Positions 1 to 6,045 of a DNA stretch of 11,623 nucleotides are shown piece by piece; position 1 is the first letter of the stretch, and every line of letters begins with the position of its first letter. The stretch lies in the NCBI GenBank assembly GCA_949935685.1, contig CATLGN010000027.1, positions 1 to 11,623 on the forward strand. The letters are read 5' to 3'. Below the pieces are notes generated by a model. It was given only the letters and a program-made list of their open reading frames with translations. It had not been told where the DNA came from and searched no databases. The position numbers and the translations under genes are program-made. The DNA comes from an uncultured Lachnospiraceae bacterium. Its GTDB lineage: Bacteria; Bacillota; Clostridia; Lachnospirales; Lachnospiraceae.

Positions 1-1171
1 AATTCAAAAGCTGCTTGTAAATGGCAAGGCACAGCCCCGTCCCCTCAATATTGCGATTTCGCTTACTGTCAAGCTGCTGAAACGACTGGAACAGCTTATC
101 CATATCCTCTTTTTTAATACCGATACCGGTATCCTCAATGGATACCTGCAGTTCCACTTCATCCGGGGCCAATTCTGCATAATTCAAATTCATCGTGATC
201 TTTCCATGTGAAGTGAATTTCGCCGCATTGTTGGCCAGATTCAGTAAAATCTGTTTGAGCCGGATATTGTCTCCCATCAGTTTGTTTGGCAGATTCGGGG
301 AAACATTGAGGATAAGCTCCACTTCCTTCCCCTTAAGTCTGGTCATGGCAATATTGGCCACATCATAGACCATGGACATCGGCTCATACTCCACCGGATG
401 TATATCCATTTTGCCGGATTCGATTTTGGAAAAGTCCAGAATATCGTTGATAATGGTCAACAGCGATTTACCCGCTTCTTTAATCTGATTGATATATTCT
501 CTGGCCGTTGAAGACAGCCCCTCGCGCAGCGCCATTTCCGCCATGCCGATCACCGCATTCATGGGCGTGCGGATCTCATGGCTCATGTTCGCCAAAAAAT
601 CCGACTTCATACTGGCTGACTTTTCCAGCTCCAGATTCGCATGATACAGCAGATATTTGTTATGCGCCATATCGGAAAAAGCATCGGAAAATGTGTGCAA
701 AAACCTGACGTCTCTCTCGACTTCCTCGCAACTCCATATTTTCATATCCTGTGCCATGGCCACATACGCTTCGGGATCTCTGCCGACTTCCGCAGCCATC
801 TTCCTCAATTTACCCGAATCAGGCGGAGCGGTGAGAAGCTGACCGGCAACAAAATACCCCAAAAGTTTTCCGTTCGCCTTTACGGGAGCCGTATAGTTTA
901 CCAGGCCGGCCGGACAAGGGCGATTAACCGGTTTCCCTTGCATTCCCACGCCCTCTCCCGCTTTTCTGCATGTTCTGCAGTATGTATTCTGTTCGCCATA
1001 TGTACGGATGCAATCCTTACAAAAAGCGGAAAAATCAGAGCCTTCCGTAATCGCATCTCCGTTCTCGTCCGTGATAATTACGGAAAATCCGGTTAAGCCC
1101 GCGAAGCAGTCCTGTATTTTCTGTAAAATCTTAATGTCGATCAGATCGGTCAAAGACAATTCATAGTCCAT
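1..1171 (-). CDS. PocR-domain sensor histidine kinase (3' end outside window)
   Basis: Open frame running off the window edge; about 390 residues are visible. From the N-terminus: a PocR-type sensory domain (about residues 5-165) with a cysteine cluster (C51, C54, C65, C68 and C86 in FCKDC, YCRTC and PCPAG); a HisKA dimerisation domain with the H-box MSHEIRTPMN (phosphoacceptor H198); and an HATPase_c domain with N-box LANNAAKFT, G1 box DTGIGI and G2 box GTGLCLAI. No membrane segment is visible, so it is probably a cytoplasmic sensor. PocR domains are known or proposed to bind small organic molecules; the ligand here is unknown. The second ATG is chosen as start because the GGAGG at 1181-1185 lies 9 nt from it but only 3 nt from the ATG at 1177. 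It follows the response regulator by about 20 nt, so the two probably form one system. The G2 box has Cys where Gly is usual. Receiver or HPt domains may follow outside the window. Confidence 0.88.
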   Translation of the reverse strand, partial: MDYELSLTDLIDIKILQKIQDCFAGLTGFSVIITDENGDAITEGSDFSAFCKDCIRTYGEQNTYCRTCRKAGEGVGMQGKPVNRPCPAGLVNYTAPVKANGKLLGYFVAGQLLTAPPDSGKLRKMAAEVGRDPEAYVAMAQDMKIWSCEEVERDVRFLHTFSDAFSDMAHNKYLLYHANLELEKSASMKSDFLANMSHEIRTPMNAVIGMAEMALREGLSSTAREYINQIKEAGKSLLTIINDILDFSKIESGKMDIHPVEYEPMSMVYDVANIAMTRLKGKEVELILNVSPNLPNKLMGDNIRLKQILLNLANNAAKFTSHGKITMNLNYAELAPDEVELQVSIEDTGIGIKKEDMDKLFQSFQQLDSKRNRNIEGTGLCLAIYKQLLN

Positions 1172-1180
1172 TTCCATAAC

Positions 1181-1185
1181 CCTCC
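1181..1185 (-). promoter_or_regulatory. Ribosome binding site of the histidine kinase
   Basis: A GGGAGGG run on the minus strand lies in the 15-nt gap after the response regulator stop. Its GGAGG core is 9 nt from the ATG at 1169-1171 and 3 nt from the ATG at 1175-1177, which favours the inner start. Confidence 0.6.
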
Positions 1186-1192
1186 CGCTCTT

Positions 1193-2107
1193 CTATCCCA
1201 ATGTCTTTATTATGATTTCCAAAAGCTTTTCCCGCTCCACAGGTTTCAGCAAATATCCCTGCGGCTTCAGGACAAGCGCCTCCTGGATCTTTTCCCGATC
1301 GGAAACACCTGTCAGAAAGATAACGGGCAAATCTTTTGTCGCTTCGTTCGCGCGCAGCTTTTCCAATACGGCCGGTCCGTTTTCCACCGGCATCTCATAA
1401 TCCAGCAAAATCAGATCCGTCCGTTTCCGCTCCAGAAATTTCATGGCGATCTTGCCGCTGATAGCGGTCGCAATATCATATTCGTCATGCAGATGTTCCT
1501 TCAACAGCTTCAGCATCATCGGATCATCATCAATAACCAGAATATGCTTGCGGCGCGCCGACTCCGGTTCGGCAGCAGCCGGTTCGGCTTCGGCTTCGCG
1601 GGTCAGACGCTCCAACGCGGCAAGTCTGTCCAAAATATCTTCTTCTTTGGGAACCTGACGGACGGACGGCTTTTCGGAAAAATCAGGCACAGGGAACGGT
1701 TCTTCCGTATCTTCTGCCACGGGCTCCGGCACGCGTTGCGCCAGATACTTCATCAACCGCTCCGTAATGGAACCGGCAGACAACGGCTTCTGTAAACATA
1801 AGTCGGCCACATTCACCGAAATACGCTCAAATTCATCGCAATCCTCCTTTGTCCCGATCAGAACAAAAGGAATCCGGGATTCCCGCAGCCGGTATTTTAC
1901 TTCCGCCATCTGGCTGTAATTGTCCCGCGGCTCATTATAGAGACAATAAATAAAAACATGCGGGGAGAAATATCGGATATGACGTATAATATCGTCATAG
2001 CGTGTGGAAGTCGTCAGCACTTCAAAATTTTCATACATCTGATTAAAAAAATCATCGATGACAGAATTATTTTTCCCCGTCAGCAACGCTTTATATTTTA
2101 TTGCCAT
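1193..2107 (-). CDS. Stand-alone response regulator, pseudo-receiver plus receiver
   Basis: 304 residues with no DNA-binding or enzymatic output domain. The C-terminal receiver (about residues 186-304) is intact: acidic pocket D193-D195, phosphoacceptor D236 in LLDYEMP, T266 in IFLTG and K288 in LLKP. The N-terminal part (about 1-122) looks like a degenerate receiver fold: strand-like segments around KYKALLTG, HVFIYCLY, PFVLIG and a late QKP, but no aspartate in the normal phosphorylation position. A proline- and glutamate-rich, partly helical linker (about 124-185) joins them. The gene sits 22 nt after rpe, with an AAGGAAG ribosome site, and about 20 nt before the histidine kinase, its likely phosphodonor. 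Without an output domain it may act through protein contacts or as a phosphorelay intermediate; that is inference. Confidence 0.85.
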   Translation of the reverse strand: MAIKYKALLTGKNNSVIDDFFNQMYENFEVLTTSTRYDDIIRHIRYFSPHVFIYCLYNEPRDNYSQMAEVKYRLRESRIPFVLIGTKEDCDEFERISVNVADLCLQKPLSAGSITERLMKYLAQRVPEPVAEDTEEPFPVPDFSEKPSVRQVPKEEDILDRLAALERLTREAEAEPAAAEPESARRKHILVIDDDPMMLKLLKEHLHDEYDIATAISGKIAMKFLERKRTDLILLDYEMPVENGPAVLEKLRANEATKDLPVIFLTGVSDREKIQEALVLKPQGYLLKPVEREKLLEIIIKTLG

Positions 2108-2129
2108 ATCTTCCTTATCCTCTCCATCC

Positions 2130-2777
2130 CTATCCGAGCAGTTTGTCTATATTCTCGCCGATATTTCCCCGAAATACGGCGCTCCCTGCCACAATCACAT
2201 TGGCTCCCGCCTCTTTTACAATCGAAACATTGCCTGTGGTAATACCGCCGTCAACCTGCACATCCGTCTGCAGTCCGTATTCTTCCAGAAGCCTGCGCGT
2301 TTCCCGAATCTTTTCCGTGGAAGCTTCGATATATTTCTGGCCTCCAAATCCCGGTTCCACAGTCATAATCAATATCATATCGGTCTGTCTGATATACGGC
2401 TTCAGCGCAGCCACAGGGGTATCCGGCTTTATGGAAAGGCCGGCTTTACATCCCAGACCGTGAATCCGGTCAATCGTCTCCGCCGTCCGTTCTCCCGCCG
2501 CCTCCAGATGAAACGTAATCATATCCGCACCGCACTTCACAAACGTTTCAACATAGCGTATAGGCTCCACGATCATCAGATGCACGTCAAAAAACAAAGC
2601 TGTCTTCGGCCGGATTGAAGCGATCACCGGCATTCCAAAGGATATGGACGGGACAAACACCCCGTCCATAACGTCAATGTGAAGATACTCTGCACCCGAT
2701 TTTTCTATTTCCTGAATCTGCTGTCCCAATATGGAAAAATCAGCAGCCAGGATCGATGGTGAAATAATAGTCTTCAT
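2130..2777 (-). CDS. rpe: Ribulose-phosphate 3-epimerase
   Basis: 215 residues, the usual length of this TIM-barrel enzyme. It interconverts D-ribulose 5-phosphate and D-xylulose 5-phosphate in the cytoplasm, in the pentose phosphate pathway. Family motifs are all present: SPSILAADF at the N-terminus, the metal and catalytic pair in HIDVMDG (H33, D35), DVHLM (H66), the phosphate-binding and flexible loop MTVEPGFGGQ (about 138-147), and the second catalytic aspartate D176 in VDGGI. The start is the ATG preceded by GGGAG. It lies 16 nt after the transketolase C-terminal subunit gene, so the three enzyme genes form one operon. In this setting it links xylulose 5-phosphate made by AraD to ribulose 5-phosphate. 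Confidence 0.96.
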   Translation of the reverse strand: MKTIISPSILAADFSILGQQIQEIEKSGAEYLHIDVMDGVFVPSISFGMPVIASIRPKTALFFDVHLMIVEPIRYVETFVKCGADMITFHLEAAGERTAETIDRIHGLGCKAGLSIKPDTPVAALKPYIRQTDMILIMTVEPGFGGQKYIEASTEKIRETRRLLEEYGLQTDVQVDGGITTGNVSIVKEAGANVIVAGSAVFRGNIGENIDKLLG

Positions 2778-2793
2778 GCAATTACGCTCCCAT

Positions 2794-3735
2794 TTACTGA
2801 ACGAAAGCTTTCACTTTCTCATAGATTCCCTTGCCGTCCAGTCCGTATTTCTCCAGCAGGCCCGATGCCGTCCCGGATTCTCCAAATACATCGTTCATAC
2901 CAATGCGGCATACCTTCGTCGGCATTTTCTCGCTGAGTAAATCACAGACTGCGCTGCCAAGTCCGCCAATGATGGAATGTTCTTCCGCCGTTACCACCCT
3001 GCCGGTCTTCTTCGCGGACGCCAGTACCAGTTCCTCATCCAGCGGTTTGATTGTATGGATATTGATCACTTCTGCATCAATCCCGTCCGCCGCCAGCTTT
3101 TCTGCCGCTTCCAGCGCACCGGAAATGCAGGTTCCCGTTGCGATCAGCGTAACGTCTTTTCCCTCTTTCAGTACAACGCCCTTGCCAATCTCGAATTTGT
3201 AATCCGGCCTGTCGTTGATCACCGGCACTGCCGCGCGTCCAAAGCGCAGATAAACCGGGCCCTCATAATTGATCGCAGCATCCACCGCCGCTTTTGCTTC
3301 CACATCATCGGAAGGAACGATCACTGTCATACCCGGGATGGTGCGCATCAGGGCAATGTCCTCATTACACTGATGGGTCGCGCCGTCTTCTCCTACCGTA
3401 ATGCCCGCATGCGTCGCGCCGATCTTGACATTCAGATGCGGATAACCGATGGAGTTTCTCACCTGTTCAAAATTACGTCCCGCCGCAAACATAGCGAACG
3501 AACTGATAAACGGAATCTTACCGCATGTAGCCAGGCCCGCTGCAATACCTGTCATATTACACTCCGCTATTCCGCAGTCGATATGACGGTCAGGATACGC
3601 TTTCTGGAACACGCCGGTCTTGGTCGCTCCTGCCAGATCGGCATCCAGCACAACCAGATTGGGGTATTTTGCACCGCACTCGGCAAGCGCATTGCCGTAG
3701 CTTTCTCTTGTCGCAATTTTCTTAACGTCAGCCAT
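2794..3735 (-). CDS. Transketolase, C-terminal subunit
   Basis: 313 residues, the pyrimidine-binding and C-terminal half of a split transketolase. The catalytic glutamate that activates thiamine diphosphate is E58 in GIAECNM. The family signature HAGITVGEDGATHQ lies at about 109-122. The C-terminal domain (about 190-313) has the usual IATGT and AEEHSIIGGLG blocks. Pairing with the N-terminal subunit encoded just upstream would give the full enzyme, which transfers two-carbon units from xylulose 5-phosphate to ribose 5-phosphate or erythrose 4-phosphate. Its ATG overlaps the upstream stop by one base (TAATG) and is preceded by GGGAGGTG inside the upstream gene, so translation of the two subunits is probably coupled. 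Similar half-proteins exist for deoxyxylulose-5-phosphate synthase, but the two-gene layout and motifs fit transketolase. Confidence 0.95.
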   Translation of the reverse strand: MADVKKIATRESYGNALAECGAKYPNLVVLDADLAGATKTGVFQKAYPDRHIDCGIAECNMTGIAAGLATCGKIPFISSFAMFAAGRNFEQVRNSIGYPHLNVKIGATHAGITVGEDGATHQCNEDIALMRTIPGMTVIVPSDDVEAKAAVDAAINYEGPVYLRFGRAAVPVINDRPDYKFEIGKGVVLKEGKDVTLIATGTCISGALEAAEKLAADGIDAEVINIHTIKPLDEELVLASAKKTGRVVTAEEHSIIGGLGSAVCDLLSEKMPTKVCRIGMNDVFGESGTASGLLEKYGLDGKGIYEKVKAFVQ

Positions 3736-4574
3736 TAGTTTGCACCTCCCAGTTCTTCTCCGATTTTGTCAAGTTCCGCCATCGCTGTGGCATATTCTTC
3801 GTCGTTGGGCGCTTTGCCGTGCCAGCCCGCCTTGTCTTCCATAAAGGATACCCCTTTGCCCTTGACCGTCTTCATAATAATTGCCGTGGGCATACCCTTT
3901 GTCTCTCTCGCCTCTTTCATGGCAGCCGCGATTTCTTCCATATCATTGCCATTGATATTGATTGTATGGAAATTGAACGCTTCAAACTTTTTGTCAATCG
4001 GATACGGAGAACATACGTCTTCCACTTTACCGTCAATCTGCAGTCCGTTGTTGTCCACGATCACAACAAGATTGTCCAGTTTCCGGTGGCCCGCAAACAT
4101 CGCCGCTTCCCAGATCTGGCCTTCCTGAATCTCGCCGTCGCCGCACAGACAGTATACCCGATAGTCTTTGCCATCCATTTTGCCTGCCAGCGCCATGCCC
4201 GTCGCTGCAGAAAGTCCCTGTCCCAGAGAGCCGCTGGACATATCCAGGCCGGGCGTATCCTGCATGCACGGATGTCCCTGCAGATAAGAACCCAGTTTAC
4301 GCAGCGTCTTCAGATCCTCCACCGGGAAATACCCTCTGTATGCCAGAGCGGAATATAAGCCGGGCGCCGTATGTCCTTTGGACAATACAAACCTGTCGCG
4401 ATTTTCCATTTTGGGATTTTGGGGATCGATATTCATCTCTTCAAAGTAAAGATACGTAAACATATCCGCCGCGGAAAGAGAGCCGCCGGGATGTCCCGCT
4501 TTTGCACTATGTACTGCCGTTACGATACCTTTACGCACTTCATTAGCCTGCTTTGCTAATTCCAGTTTGTTCAT
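3735..4574 (-). CDS. Transketolase, N-terminal subunit
   Basis: 279 residues, the thiamine-diphosphate-binding half of a split transketolase. Visible motifs are AGHPGGSLS (H28), SKGHTAPGLY (H68), GSLGQG (115-120), the thiamine diphosphate and metal motif GDGEIQEG through DNNG (D146, then N175 and N176), and a late substrate-region histidine H252 in GWHGK. The frame is open to an ATG at 4589, but the MNKLELAK start at 4574 is chosen because a GGAGG lies 8 nt before it and the outer ATG is itself part of that ribosome site. The stop overlaps the C-terminal subunit start by one base. It is the first gene of the tkt-rpe-two-component group and follows the large intergenic region that holds the paired repeat elements. 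With rpe it takes arabinose-derived xylulose 5-phosphate into the pentose phosphate pathway. Confidence 0.95.
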   Translation of the reverse strand: MNKLELAKQANEVRKGIVTAVHSAKAGHPGGSLSAADMFTYLYFEEMNIDPQNPKMENRDRFVLSKGHTAPGLYSALAYRGYFPVEDLKTLRKLGSYLQGHPCMQDTPGLDMSSGSLGQGLSAATGMALAGKMDGKDYRVYCLCGDGEIQEGQIWEAAMFAGHRKLDNLVVIVDNNGLQIDGKVEDVCSPYPIDKKFEAFNFHTININGNDMEEIAAAMKEARETKGMPTAIIMKTVKGKGVSFMEDKAGWHGKAPNDEEYATAMAELDKIGEELGGAN

Positions 4575-4582
4575 AGCCTTGT

Positions 4583-4587
4583 CCTCC
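4583..4587 (-). promoter_or_regulatory. Ribosome binding site deciding the transketolase start
   Basis: GGAGG on the minus strand, 8 nt before the ATG at 4572-4574. The alternative ATG at 4587-4589 overlaps this site and has no comparable purine block at proper distance upstream, so the inner start is preferred. Confidence 0.75.
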
Positions 4588-4612
4588 ATTATATCAATAT
4601 TCTGCTTCTTTT

Positions 4613-4641
4613 ACTGTAGCATAATCCGGGGATTTCGTCCA
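4613..4641 (-). promoter_or_regulatory. Possible promoter of the transketolase operon
   Basis: On the minus strand: TGGACG (4636-4641) as a -35-like box, a 17-nt spacer, then TACAGT (4613-4618) as a -10-like box preceded by TGC, an extended -10 pattern. The predicted transcript would start near 4606, giving a leader of about 30 nt before the chosen transketolase start. Each hexamer matches consensus at only four of six positions, so this is a candidate. Confidence 0.35.
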
Positions 4642-4700
4642 TAGGAAGGGGAAAAATACAAGGCAACAACATCTACTTTTAAATTTCTGACAGAAGCAAC

Positions 4701-4878
4701 GCCGGAAAAACCGGCAGACAGCACCGGAATCCGGAATAACGCGCGCCTGAACTAACCGGCAACTACGGCTAAGGCGCTCCTGAGCCCCGTCGCGCCTAAG
4801 CCTGCGTAACCGGTGGATTTCATCCGCGCTAAGAACATTCCCCAAAGGCTTCCTGTGCTGGCTGCCGGCTTTTCCGGC
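4701..4878 (+). repeat. Structured palindromic element, copy 1
   Basis: Nested helices flank a conserved core. Outer helix: 4701-4724 with 4855-4878 (22 of 24 pairs). Next helix: GGAAT 4733-4737 with ATTCC 4837-4841. Then an asymmetric internal loop (3 nt on the left, 7 nt on the right). Inner helix: GCGCG 4741-4745 with CGCGC 4825-4829. Core: 4747-4824. The core has its own hairpin, 4767-4777 with 4792-4802 (10 of 11 pairs, 14-nt loop). Strand is given as the one on which the core reads CTGAACTAACC to GGATTTCATC; which strand, if any, is transcribed is unknown. The outer arms also contain small local hairpins (GCCGG and CCGGC around an A-rich or T-rich loop). Copy 2 shares the core and loop sizes but has different helix sequences. 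It could be a structured RNA family, or a REP/MITE-like palindrome. I do not recognise it. Confidence 0.8.
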
Positions 4879-4884
4879 TGGATC

Positions 4885-4914
4885 TTGACAAAATATCCGT
4901 AAGTTACATGTTAT
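4885..4914 (+). promoter_or_regulatory. Possible plus-strand promoter reading into element copy 2
   Basis: A perfect TTGACA (4885-4890) is followed after 18 nt by TGTTAT (4909-4914), four of six matches to TATAAT. It lies in the spacer between the two structured elements and would drive transcription on the plus strand through copy 2 towards the hairpin and T-run at 5214-5278. No plus-strand gene lies nearby, so if active it would make a noncoding RNA. Confidence 0.3.
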
Positions 4915-4981
4915 CCGTTCCCTTGTTGTGATCAGCGCTTTTTGTTACACTAACAGCAGAACGTATGCCAGCCAATGCCCA

Positions 4982-5164
4982 GCCAGAGGGATGGCAAAGG
5001 AAATCTCAGGCAGGCTTTTGGAGGGCGTATTTCGCTGAGATGAAATCCACCGGTTACGCAGGCTTGACGCGACGGCTCTCCGGAGCGTCTTAGCCGCAGT
5101 TAGCGGTTAGTTCAGATCAGCATTGCCCGTGCCTGCCCGAGATTTCCTTTGCCATCCTTCTGGC
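4982..5164 (-). repeat. Structured palindromic element, copy 2 (inverted)
   Basis: Inverted relative to copy 1. Outer helix: 4982-5015 with 5131-5164 (32 of 34 pairs). Next helix: GGGC 5023-5026 with GCCC 5125-5128. Internal loop: 7 nt (5027-5033) opposite 3 nt (5122-5124), the same 3/7 asymmetry as copy 1. Inner helix: 5034-5038 with 5117-5121 (5 bp). Core: 5039-5115, with one unpaired base next to it at the same place as in copy 1. Core identity to copy 1 is 69 of 78 aligned positions, including one gap. The core hairpin carries a compensatory change: a G-C pair in copy 1 is A-T here. The inner helix differs at three of five pairs with pairing kept. The near-perfect 34-bp outer stem resembles a MITE or palindromic unit; the covarying inner helices resemble a structured RNA. 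Confidence 0.8.
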
Positions 5165-5213
5165 GTTGCCTTGCCAACATACCCCGTTTTGTCATATTCT
5201 CATAGAAAATTAT

Positions 5214-5262
5214 GAAAGGCAGCCGTTTTCCATGCTTCTTCCGCATCCAACGACTGCCTTTC
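5214..5262. terminator. Bidirectional terminator-like hairpin after araD
   Basis: A 14-bp stem (5214-5227 with 5249-5262, one mismatch that is a G-U wobble on one strand) with a 21-nt loop. On the minus strand it lies about 45 nt after the araD stop and is followed by ATAATTTTCT. On the plus strand it is followed by TGATTTTACC and seven T residues. It probably ends the arabinose operon and could also end any plus-strand transcript from the intergenic region. Confidence 0.65.
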
Positions 5263-5307
5263 TGATTTTACCTTTTTTTCATAACAGTATAAAAGAATAT
5301 CGTGCCT

Positions 5308-6006
5308 TTATGTATCCTGCCCGTAATACGCATTGGCGCCATGTTTTCTGAAGTAATGCTTATCCTGCAGCACCTGCGGTGCAGGCGTATTTTTCGGATT
5401 GATCATCTCACAGCGCGCCGCCATCTTGGCAACTTCGTCCAGAACAACCGCATTGTGTACCGCTTCGTGCGCATCCTTGCCCCAGGTGAAGGGCCCATGA
5501 TTTTTGCAGAGTACGGCGGGCATTGCCACAACGTCGATGTCATTGTCCTTAAAGTAGTTTACAATCAGAACACCCGTGTTTACTTCATAACCTGCGTCGA
5601 TCTCCTCTTTTGTCAGATTTCTGACACAGGGGATCTCACCATACATATAGTCGGCATGTGTTGTCCCATAGCACGGAATGCCTCTCCCGGCCTGCGCCCA
5701 GCTCGTCGCCCAGGAGGAGTGTGTGTGTACCACGCCGCCTACTTCCGGGAAGCCCTTATAGATTTCCACATGGGTCGGTGTATCGGAAGAAGGTTTGTAT
5801 TTTCCTTCCACCTTTTTACCGTCGAGATCTACCACAACCATATCTTCCCATGTCAGTTTATCATAATCCACGCCGCTCGGTTTGATCACAAACAGGCCCT
5901 TTTCTCTGTCGATTCCGCTCACATTACCCCAGGTAAACGTCACCAGCCCGTATTTGGGAAGCAGCATATTGGCTTCATAGACCTCTTTTTTCAGTTCTTC
6001 TAACAT
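5308..6006 (-). CDS. araD: L-ribulose-5-phosphate 4-epimerase
   Basis: 232 residues, matching the usual length of about 231. This class II aldolase-like zinc enzyme converts L-ribulose 5-phosphate to D-xylulose 5-phosphate, the last step of the isomerase pathway for L-arabinose. Zinc-ligand histidines are visible as H94 and H96 in VVHTHS and H170 in [10 protein letters not shown]. Catalytic D119 (THADY) and Y228 near the C-terminus (NAYYGQ) match the aspartate and tyrosine of the E. coli enzyme with a one-residue offset. GNVSG and KPSGVDY near the N-terminus are the family's phosphate-binding blocks. It is the last gene of the arabinose group, 39 nt after the kinase, and is followed by a terminator-like hairpin. 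The related UlaF/SgbE enzymes have the same fold, but the araA neighbour decides for AraD. Confidence 0.95.
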   Translation of the reverse strand: MLEELKKEVYEANMLLPKYGLVTFTWGNVSGIDREKGLFVIKPSGVDYDKLTWEDMVVVDLDGKKVEGKYKPSSDTPTHVEIYKGFPEVGGVVHTHSSWATSWAQAGRGIPCYGTTHADYMYGEIPCVRNLTKEEIDAGYEVNTGVLIVNYFKDNDIDVVAMPAVLCKNHGPFTWGKDAHEAVHNAVVLDEVAKMAARCEMINPKNTPAPQVLQDKHYFRKHGANAYYGQDT

Positions 6007-6045
6007 TTCAGCGTTTTCTCCCTTCCGATTTATATTCCCGCTGTT

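Larger units (their letters stand above)
4590..5307. other. Intergenic region carrying two inverted structured repeat elements
   Basis: 718 nt between the transketolase promoter region and the araD stop, with no convincing protein gene. It holds, from low to high coordinates, a possible promoter for the tkt group, structured element copy 1 (4701-4878), a spacer of about 100 nt with a plus-strand promoter-like sequence, structured element copy 2 in reverse (4982-5164), and a terminator-like hairpin behind araD (5214-5262). Short open frames here run through the palindromes, lack ribosome sites and show no recognisable protein signature. Confidence 0.8.

Noticed and set aside
641..1096. Plus-strand open frame of 151 codons opposite the histidine kinase
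   Set aside because: It is antisense to clear PocR and HisKA coding sequence and shows no protein signature; a shadow frame.
2794..4574. Split transketolase as a frameshifted single gene
   Set aside because: The one-base TAATG overlap, a ribosome site for the second half and intact halves match the normal two-subunit clostridial arrangement.
3735..4589. Transketolase start at the outer ATG (4589)
   Set aside because: That ATG is part of the GGAGG ribosome site serving the ATG at 4574, which also gives the family's usual N-terminus.
4747..4824. tRNA or known small ribozyme in the conserved core
   Set aside because: No cloverleaf, T-loop GTTCGA or CCA end, and the conserved bases do not follow the hammerhead, twister or pistol patterns that I can recall.
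4594..4845. Minus-strand open frame of 83 codons upstream of transketolase
   Set aside because: It runs through structured element copy 1, is arginine-rich in a way typical of translated palindromes, and has no recognisable domain or good ribosome site.
4701..5164. CRISPR array
   Set aside because: The repeats are inverted, only two, long and internally structured, with no regular spacers and no cas genes nearby.
5166..5351. Plus-strand open frame of 61 codons over the terminator and araD 3' end
   Set aside because: It spans the terminator-like hairpin and runs into araD antisense; no evidence of coding.
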